DNA of 6,318 nucleotides, from assembly GCA_017390825.1 (NCBI GenBank), contig JAFPAK010000239.1:1-6318 (forward strand), in the 5' to 3' direction. This DNA is from Clostridia bacterium. GTDB lineage: Bacteria > Bacillota_A > Clostridia > Oscillospirales > Acutalibacteraceae. Position 1 is the first letter of the stretch. Each line of letters begins with the position of its first letter. The translations under genes and the position numbers were made by a program. The notes beneath the pieces were generated by a model. It did not search any database and was not told the origin of the DNA. It worked only from the letters and a program-made list of their open reading frames with translations. Of the stretch, positions 1 through 3,719 are shown piece after piece.

Positions 1-27
1 ATCAAGCTCCTGAAGATGAAGGCGTAA
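1..27 (+). CDS. 3' end of upstream structural gene, probably major capsid protein (partial)
   Basis: Only the last eight codons (ending LLKMKA) and a TAA stop at 25-27 are visible if frame 1 is the coding frame. I infer a major capsid protein from position: in this type of module the capsid gene lies directly before the head fibre and connector genes. A hairpin follows the stop, as it does after the major tail gene in this window, which fits the end of a highly expressed gene. The alternative is frame 3, which stays open to a TGA at 87-89, one base before the next ATG, and would place the hairpin inside the coding sequence. The visible part is too short to settle frame or identity from the sequence. 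Confidence 0.4.
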   Translation: MKLLKMKA

Positions 28-43
28 GGATAACGGATAACAG

Positions 44-71
44 GGCTGCTGTATTTTGCGATACGGCAGCC
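44..71 (+). terminator. Hairpin after the presumed capsid gene, terminator-like
   Basis: Bases 44-54 pair with 61-71 in an 11-bp stem with a single G-T wobble and a 6-base loop. The 3' flank contains only a short TTTT run (76-79), so it is a weak intrinsic terminator at best. It may instead cause partial termination or protect the 3' end of the upstream message. It ends nine bases before the GGAGGT ribosome binding site of the next gene, so folding could also affect access to that site. Confidence 0.55.
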
Positions 72-79
72 TGGATTTT

Positions 80-85
80 GGAGGT
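80..85 (+). promoter_or_regulatory. Ribosome binding site of head fibre gene
   Basis: GGAGGT lies five bases before the ATG at 91, a near-perfect Shine-Dalgarno match. It fixes this ATG as the start. Confidence 0.8.
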
Positions 86-90
86 GTGAA

Positions 91-747
91 ATGAGCGAAT
101 ATAACGCAAAGAATTATACAGAGCAGGGCGGCGATACTACACATATTGGCGGCAAGCTTGTATTTGATGAAGGTGCGGAAAGTTTAATGCCGAATCAGGA
201 AGCAGGAACAAGCACAACAGCATCAAACATACTTGCGTCAGTAAATGCTTTACTTGTAAAGTTAAAGAACGCCGGATTAATGGTCGCTGATAACTGGAGT
301 ACGCCAACAGTTACAAAGAGCATCAACGACACATTTGCAGGTCATGCGGACAGGCAGTACAACACAGAACAGATTTCAAGCGTTGCCGTTACAGGTGAAA
401 ATGATAATTTCGAGATCACTATTACACTTTCAAAGAAGGTAAGCGAACTGAAGGACTTTGATGGCGGAAACGGATGGGGTGTTCATAAATGGCTTGGAAT
501 CGGCGTACAGCCGTGGAGTAATGCGATAACCTCATTATACTATAACGGGGCAGAACTCACCGCAGAGGACGTCACAGAAGCGCAGAGCGTAGGACTCGAC
601 AGCGCAGGTTATTTTGTAAGATGGGTTGCGGCTGATTTAGTTCTTGCAGGTAACAACGAAGAAAAGTCAAAAGGTAAATTTACTATTTGGGCGGACGGCT
701 TCAAAACTGCACACTACACACTGAAGATCGTAGAGCCTACAGAATAA
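91..747 (+). CDS. Head fibre / capsid decoration protein (phi29 gp8.5-type N-terminus)
   Basis: A 218-residue structural protein expected to decorate the outside of the capsid. The N-terminus (YNAKNYTEQGGD, then HIGGKL at about 18-23) and the helical segment NALLVKLKNAGLM at 52-64 match what I recall of the phage head fibre family (Phage_fiber_2), which attaches phi29-type fibres to the capsid surface. From about residue 65 to 218 the protein looks beta-rich and soluble, with several tryptophans and a final strand-like HYTLKIVE. This fits a globular, possibly immunoglobulin-like projecting domain. There is no signal peptide, membrane segment or collagen-like repeat. It sits between the presumed capsid gene and the connector, where head decoration genes are usual. 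The family call rests mainly on the N-terminal 65 residues; the fold and ligand of the C-terminal domain are unknown. Confidence 0.8.
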   Translation: MSEYNAKNYTEQGGDTTHIGGKLVFDEGAESLMPNQEAGTSTTASNILASVNALLVKLKNAGLMVADNWSTPTVTKSINDTFAGHADRQYNTEQISSVAVTGENDNFEITITLSKKVSELKDFDGGNGWGVHKWLGIGVQPWSNAITSLYYNGAELTAEDVTEAQSVGLDSAGYFVRWVAADLVLAGNNEEKSKGKFTIWADGFKTAHYTLKIVEPTE

Positions 748-767
748 GATGAAAGGATGTGCGGATC

Positions 768-1061
768 GTGAAGGTTAGCGAACTCACGGTTGCAGAGCTT
801 GCAAGCTATTGCAGAATCGCAGAACCTACGCCCGAAGATCTTAGTTTTCTATCTCAGGCATTGGCGGCGGCTAAAGCATATATCAAATCATATACAGGGC
901 TTAATGACGAAAGCGTTGACAAGCACGATGATTTTGTCATAGTTGTATATATCTTAGTTCAGGATATGTACGACAACAGGGCAATGTATATTGACAGTCA
1001 TATTGTGCCGAATGCTACAGTAGAAACTATACTCGGGATGCACTCGGTAAATCTGTTATGA
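768..1061 (+). CDS. Head-tail connector protein, gp6-like
   Basis: A small helical protein of the head-tail interface, expected to form the ring docking under the portal (HK97 gp6 / SPP1 gp15 type). Visible family features are the opening VSELTVAELASYCRI, the helix AAKAYIKSYTGL, the segment QDMYDNRAMYID and the C-terminus ETILGMHSVNLL. I chose the GTG at 768 (97 residues, beginning MKVSEL) because members I recall begin this way and AAAGG at 752-756 is 11 bases upstream. An in-frame GTG at 759 would add three residues (MRI), but its Shine-Dalgarno would be only two bases away. The gene follows the fibre gene after 20 bases, and its TGA stop overlaps the next ATG (ATGA), so translation is probably coupled to the adaptor gene. 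Confidence 0.85.
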   Translation: MKVSELTVAELASYCRIAEPTPEDLSFLSQALAAAKAYIKSYTGLNDESVDKHDDFVIVVYILVQDMYDNRAMYIDSHIVPNATVETILGMHSVNLL

Positions 1062-1393
1062 AACATCCACTTAACGCAGGAAAATACAACAAAAAAATTG
1101 AAATTTACAGCGTAACGAATGTGACGGATTCACAGGGATTTCAAACAGTAACAGAAACGCTTGTACTCACAACATATGCGGCAGTACATACGACAAGAGG
1201 TTATACGATAATAACTGCTAATAGTGATTTTGAAAGAGCGTATACACGTTTCACGATCCGCTATCCAGTTACAGAAATAACCCGAAAAATGTTTGTGAAG
1301 TATAACGGCAAAACATATTCAATCGAGTATTTGAATAACATTGATGAATCCGGCGTTGAACTTGAAATACAAGCAAAGGAGAATACGCACTAA
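1058..1393 (+). CDS. Head closure / head-tail adaptor protein
   Basis: A 111-residue beta-rich protein matching the phage head-tail joining family (SPP1 gp16 type, Pfam Phage_H_T_join). These proteins seal the connector after DNA packaging and provide the docking surface for the tail. The order of segments is typical: AGKYNKKIEIYSV near the N-terminus, TDSQGFQTV, a strand with TTYAAVHTTRG, then YTRFTIRYP, and finally KYNGKTYSIEYLNNIDE close to the C-terminus. The start overlaps the connector stop by four bases (ATGA). The stop TAA shares one base with the ATG of the gp10-like gene (TAATG). This tight packing suggests translational coupling and matched amounts of the neck proteins. Confidence 0.87.
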   Translation: MKHPLNAGKYNKKIEIYSVTNVTDSQGFQTVTETLVLTTYAAVHTTRGYTIITANSDFERAYTRFTIRYPVTEITRKMFVKYNGKTYSIEYLNNIDESGVELEIQAKENTH

Positions 1394-1815
1394 TGGCTAA
1401 AGCTCAATTTGAAATTCCGGCGGAATTAATCAGGCAAATAAATGATCTCGAACACAACACCGAAAAAATGATGGGCAAAATGGTTGAAGCAGGGGCAAAA
1501 ACCGTACTTGCAAAGATACAGGAAAACGCACCTGCGGCAATGAAAAAAGATGCCGAATTAATGCAATGTTTAGGCACCACGAGAGTATATAAAACGCCCT
1601 CAGATGACGGTATAAATGTTAAAGTTGGATTTTCAGGTTACTTTACTAATCAGGACGGACAGCGCACTCCTGCCGCTCTCGTTGCGAATGTATTTGAGTA
1701 CGGAAGAAGCACTTCGCCGTTTCCTAAACAGCCGTTTATGCGTAAATCATTCAATAAAACAGCAATCACAAAAGCAATGGAAGAAGTGCAGAAAAAGTAT
1801 ATCAAAGAGGATTGA
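1393..1815 (+). CDS. HK97 gp10-like tail completion protein
   Basis: A 140-residue protein placed where HK97 gp10-family genes occur, between head closure and tail terminator. These proteins take part in tail completion at the neck. The N-terminal half (about residues 10-50) is helical and charged (LIRQINDLEHNTEKMMGKM), followed by AKTVLAKIQENAP, the typical family helix. The C-terminal part carries VANVFEYGRSTSPFPKQPF and then MRKSFNK; an EYG...P.P.PFMR pattern is the usual hallmark of this family. AAAGGAG at 1375-1381, inside the end of the upstream gene, is 11 bases from the ATG. The gene ends six bases before the terminator gene. The family is identified with good confidence; the precise mechanical role is less certain. 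Confidence 0.85.
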   Translation: MAKAQFEIPAELIRQINDLEHNTEKMMGKMVEAGAKTVLAKIQENAPAAMKKDAELMQCLGTTRVYKTPSDDGINVKVGFSGYFTNQDGQRTPAALVANVFEYGRSTSPFPKQPFMRKSFNKTAITKAMEEVQKKYIKED

Positions 1816-1821
1816 CGGAAA

Positions 1822-2166
1822 ATGAATGATATTATCGAAAATGCTTTTTCAGGTTTCAGCGTTGACGGGGTTTCAATACCTGTTAAATATCTTTATTACA
1901 AAGGGCAGGGCGAACCCTACGTCACTTATACAGCATCAAATAACACAGCAGTTTTTACTGCCGAAGATCAAATTCAAAACTACGTTACGTACTATGATTT
2001 TGATATTTATTCAAAAGGAAATTACTATCCGATTGAACAGGCTATTAAAAATATTATGAAAGCAAATAACTTTATGTACGTTCCTTCTCAGGATTCCGCA
2101 GAAATGTACGAAACTGATACGGGATATTATCATAAAACACTTTGTTTCGGTATTGAAAGGAGTTAA
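1822..2166 (+). CDS. Tail terminator / tail completion protein
   Basis: A 114-residue protein in the position of the tail terminator (lambda gpU, SPP1 gp17 type), which caps the tail tube and joins it to the head. Recognisable traits are an early VSIPVKYLYYKGQGEPYVTY, consistent with this family's first strands, then YVTYYDFDIYSKGNYYPIEQ, a helix with AIKNIMKANNF, and a late strand after YETDTGYYHKT. The central segment from a beta strand into a helix (DFDIYSKGN... IEQAIKNIM) is typical. The start is supported by AGAGG at 1806-1810, 11 bases before the ATG and overlapping the preceding stop region. It lies directly before the major tail gene, the normal order. The call depends partly on gene order, since the family is weakly conserved. 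Confidence 0.75.
   Translation: MNDIIENAFSGFSVDGVSIPVKYLYYKGQGEPYVTYTASNNTAVFTAEDQIQNYVTYYDFDIYSKGNYYPIEQAIKNIMKANNFMYVPSQDSAEMYETDTGYYHKTLCFGIERS
2156..2162 (+). promoter_or_regulatory. Ribosome binding site of major tail gene
   Basis: A full AAAGGAG ends nine bases before the ATG at 2172. It lies inside the last codons of the terminator gene. Its strength fits the high copy number of the tail tube protein. Confidence 0.75.
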
Positions 2167-2171
2167 TTTAT

Positions 2172-2927
2172 ATGGCAAAGATCGGTTTAAACAATTTAAA
2201 GTTTGCGATCCTTCATGAAGCAGGCGAAAGCGTTAGTTACGGTGCAATGCAGTCACTCGGAAAAGCGGTTTCAGCTAATGCGTCAATCACAAACAACACA
2301 GCTGTACTCTATGCAGATGATGCAATCGCAGAAAGCGACAACACATTTTCAAGCGGTACACTTTCGCTCACCGTTGACGATGATGATGATGCAGTATTCG
2401 CACCACTTCTCGGACACGAAATTGACAATGCAACCGGAGCTATGATCCGCAACAAGAACGATTCAGCTCCTTACGTTGGTGTCGGCAGAATCATCAATAA
2501 AATGGTTGGCGGACTCCGCAAGTATAAGGTTGAATTTCTCTCGAAGGTCAAGTTCGCAGAACCTACTCAGGAGAACAACACACACGGCGAAACAACAGAG
2601 TTCGGAACTCAGACAATTGAAGGTACCGTTGCAACACTTTCAAACGGCGAATGGAGTAAGTCAAAGACATTTACAAGTCATGCATCCGCTCTTGAATTCC
2701 TTGCAACATGCTTCGGACAGGTTACAACCTCAAATGCGTTTGAAGGTGACGGAACCACAACAGCATTCACACTTTCACACACACCGACAAGCATTTTCAC
2801 AGTAACCGTAAACGGTGCGGCAGTATCACCTGAAGATTATTCCGTAGCAGGAACAACCCTTACATTTACCACAGCACCGGCAGACGATGCAGTGATTTAT
2901 GTTGCATACGCTTATAACGCATCCTGA
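2172..2927 (+). CDS. Major tail tube protein, phi13 family, with extra C-terminal domain
   Basis: A 251-residue protein that should polymerise into the tail tube. The N-terminal part (MAKIGLNNLKFAIL), the ITNNTAVLYADDAIAE segment, the strand LSLTVDDDDDAVFAPLLGHE and the later YKVEFLSKVKFAEP ... HGETTEFGTQTIEGT follow the phi13-type major tail protein pattern. The tube domain appears to end near residue 188 (ALEFLATCFGQ). Residues 191-250 form a separate module with the pattern GDGTTTAFTLSHTP ... VTVNGAAVSPEDYSV ... LTFTTAPADDAVIYVAY. This resembles small beta-sandwich domains common in phage fibre and virion proteins, and probably projects from the tube. Tandem stops (TGA TAA, 2925-2930) are followed directly by an intrinsic terminator. 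Aspartates at 69-73 of the protein form a short acidic run. Confidence 0.9.
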   Translation: MAKIGLNNLKFAILHEAGESVSYGAMQSLGKAVSANASITNNTAVLYADDAIAESDNTFSSGTLSLTVDDDDDAVFAPLLGHEIDNATGAMIRNKNDSAPYVGVGRIINKMVGGLRKYKVEFLSKVKFAEPTQENNTHGETTEFGTQTIEGTVATLSNGEWSKSKTFTSHASALEFLATCFGQVTTSNAFEGDGTTTAFTLSHTPTSIFTVTVNGAAVSPEDYSVAGTTLTFTTAPADDAVIYVAYAYNAS

Positions 2928-2933
2928 TAACGA

Positions 2934-2966
2934 GGGCGGGGCATTTCCGCCCTGCCCTTTAATTTT
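2934..2966 (+). terminator. Intrinsic terminator after major tail gene
   Basis: Bases 2934-2942 pair with 2949-2957 in a 9-bp, GC-rich stem with one G-T wobble and a 6-base loop. The stem is followed at once by TTTAATTTT. It lies seven bases after the major tail stop. Complete termination would silence the chaperone and tape measure genes, for which I see no separate promoter, so partial termination that lowers downstream expression is the likely role. Confidence 0.82.
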
Positions 2967-2974
2967 ACATTAAA

Positions 2975-3021
2975 GAGCGGAAAGCCGCTCCACCTGCCGT
3001 GCAGGGGCGTATTTGAATACG
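2975..3021 (+). other. Cluster of three small hairpins in the tail intergenic region
   Basis: Three further inverted repeats follow the terminator. GAGCGG (2975-2980) pairs with CCGCTC (2985-2990) across an AAAG loop. CCTGC (2993-2997) pairs with GCAGG (3001-3005) across CGT. CGTAT (3008-3012) pairs with ATACG (3017-3021) across TTGA. Each is short and perfect, and they lie almost end to end. This suggests a folded leader or 3' UTR RNA rather than spacer DNA. I do not recognise a known RNA family. Confidence 0.5.
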
Positions 3022-3054
3022 TTAGCTCACGTGCCACGAGTACGCAGAGATTCT

Positions 3055-3085
3055 TTATCCGTTTTGATTCAATCAAGGCGGATAA
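3055..3085 (+). other. Long hairpin upstream of tail chaperone gene
   Basis: Bases 3055-3068 pair with 3072-3085 in a 14-bp stem with two adjacent G-T wobbles in the middle and a 3-base loop (TCA). The 3' flank TGCTTTATTT has no clean T run, so it is a poor intrinsic terminator. It ends 21 bases before the chaperone ribosome binding site (3107-3113), so it could act as a second attenuator, as an mRNA 5' end stabiliser after processing, or as a translational regulator. Confidence 0.6.
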
Positions 3086-3106
3086 TGCTTTATTTAAGAT
3101 CATACC

Positions 3107-3113
3107 AAAGGAG
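3107..3113 (+). promoter_or_regulatory. Ribosome binding site of tail chaperone G
   Basis: AAAGGAG ends eight bases before the ATG at 3122, with an A-rich spacer. It gives G its own strong initiation, independent of the major tail gene. Confidence 0.78.
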
Positions 3114-3121
3114 AATAAAAA

Positions 3122-3469
3122 ATGAAAGATTTTTATACCGAGTTAGAACTCAACGGCAAGAAATATCTTATCTGTTTTGATTTAAACGTCATGGAAGCAA
3201 TACAGGCAGAGTACGGCACAATAGAAAAATGGTCGGAACTCACATCCGGAGAAAAGGGCGAAGCAGATGCAAAAGCAATTATTTTCGGATTTACAGAAAT
3301 GTTGAATGAAGGTATAGACATAAGCAACGAGCAGAACGGAACTGACGAGAAGCCTCTTACACATAAGCAGGTCGGACGAATGATAACACAGCTTGGATTA
3401 ACCAATGTCGGAAGCAAGCTCGGCGAAGCTATTCAGATAGCAAGCAAGGACGAATCAAAAAACGAGTGA
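3122..3469 (+). CDS. Tail assembly chaperone (lambda gpG-like)
   Basis: A 115-residue protein in the slot between major tail protein and tape measure, where the tail assembly chaperone G is almost always found. It begins with strands (ELELNGKKYLICFDL) leading into a helix NVMEAIQAEYGTIEKW. A middle helix, AKAIIFGFTEMLNEGI, is followed by a Lys/Glu-rich loop and HKQVGRMITQLGL. This arrangement is common in chaperones of phages infecting Bacillota. Its last codons, TCA AAA AAC GAG TGA, contain a canonical -1 slippery heptamer, so a fraction of ribosomes should continue into the T frame to make a G-T fusion. G and G-T are expected to bind the tape measure and recruit tube subunits, and are absent from the mature virion. 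Assignment rests on gene order, general fold pattern and the frameshift signal. Confidence 0.85.
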   Translation: MKDFYTELELNGKKYLICFDLNVMEAIQAEYGTIEKWSELTSGEKGEADAKAIIFGFTEMLNEGIDISNEQNGTDEKPLTHKQVGRMITQLGLTNVGSKLGEAIQIASKDESKNE

Positions 3470-3513
3470 TCCACTCGGATGACGAAATAGATCCTTATAT
3501 CGAATTCGAGTGG
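3457..3513 (+). promoter_or_regulatory. Programmed -1 ribosomal frameshift signal (G to G-T)
   Basis: AAAAAAC at 3457-3463 is read in the G frame as A_AAA_AAC, the X_XXY_YYZ form of a canonical -1 slippery site. Seven bases downstream, CCACTCGGAT (3471-3480) pairs with ATTCGAGTGG (3504-3513): 10 bp with one G-T wobble and a 23-base loop in which CGA/TCG could pair further. A shorter competing hairpin, GAGTG (3464-3468) with CACTC (3472-3476), uses the same strand, so the two folds exclude each other. The site is 3-9 bases upstream of the G stop. Shifting yields about 114 G residues followed by about 79 T residues, roughly 193 in total. Confidence 0.88.
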
Positions 3514-3702
3514 TTTTATGTAACAGGGTTAAAGATGGGATTTACCACAAAGGAAATCGGCAGGATGACAGTACGGAAATTTACAAGATTTCATAATGCA
3601 TATAAGCGCAATTTTGATTTAGAGTTAAGTTTAAGAATTGCGCAGAAAACATATGCAAAGCTTGAAGAAGAATACGTTGATTCTGACGATTGGATAAAGT
3701 AA
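3466..3702 (+). CDS. Tail assembly chaperone T domain, expressed as G-T frameshift fusion
   Basis: This reading frame, -1 relative to G, encodes the T part of a G-T tail chaperone. The frame is open from the slip site to the TAA at 3700-3702. Typical T features are DPYIEFEWFYVTGLKMGF, then TTKEIGRMTVRKFTRF, HNAYKRNFDLEL and an acidic C-terminus. Independent initiation would need the GTG at 3466 overlapping the G stop (GTGA), but no Shine-Dalgarno lies at useful distance; an AAGGA at 3446-3450 is 15 bases away. Frameshifting is therefore the probable route. T fused to G is thought to contact tube subunits, while G coats the tape measure. A minor contribution from stop-restart initiation at 3466 cannot be excluded. 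Confidence 0.83.
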   Translation: MIHSDDEIDPYIEFEWFYVTGLKMGFTTKEIGRMTVRKFTRFHNAYKRNFDLELSLRIAQKTYAKLEEEYVDSDDWIK

Positions 3703-3705
3703 AGG

Positions 3706-3713
3706 AAGGAGGT
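3706..3713 (+). promoter_or_regulatory. Ribosome binding site of tape measure gene
   Basis: AAGGAGGT is followed by six bases and the ATG at 3720. It is the strongest Shine-Dalgarno in the window and clearly defines the tape measure start. Confidence 0.85.
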
Positions 3714-3719
3714 TCGCAA

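Noticed and set aside
1826..2059. Alternative frames inside the tail terminator, gp10-like and major tail genes (including 1616-1825, 2203-2445 and 2476-2805)
   Set aside because: They are out-of-frame shadows of recognisable structural proteins, with no ribosome binding sites or family resemblance.
2375..2390. GAT trinucleotide run as a phase-variable repeat
   Set aside because: It codes for five aspartates in the tail protein, is in frame and very short, and acidic residues at this point are usual for the family.
2971..3090. tRNA or known riboswitch in the hairpin-rich gap
   Set aside because: I could not form a cloverleaf with a 7-bp acceptor stem, TTC loop and anticodon arm, and no riboswitch core that I know is visible. 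It is kept only as an unclassified structured region.
3013..3095. Promoter for the chaperone and tape measure genes
   Set aside because: TTGAAT (3013-3018) and TTGATT (3064-3069) resemble -35 boxes, but no TATAAT-like -10 lies at 16-18 bases. GATAAT at 3081-3086 is only 11 bases from the second, and it is part of the long hairpin.
2912..3103. Antisense 63-codon frame covering the intergenic hairpins
   Set aside because: There is no Shine-Dalgarno upstream of its ATG (the opposite strand there reads CT-rich), and its 3' end runs into the major tail gene. The inverted repeats explain the region better.
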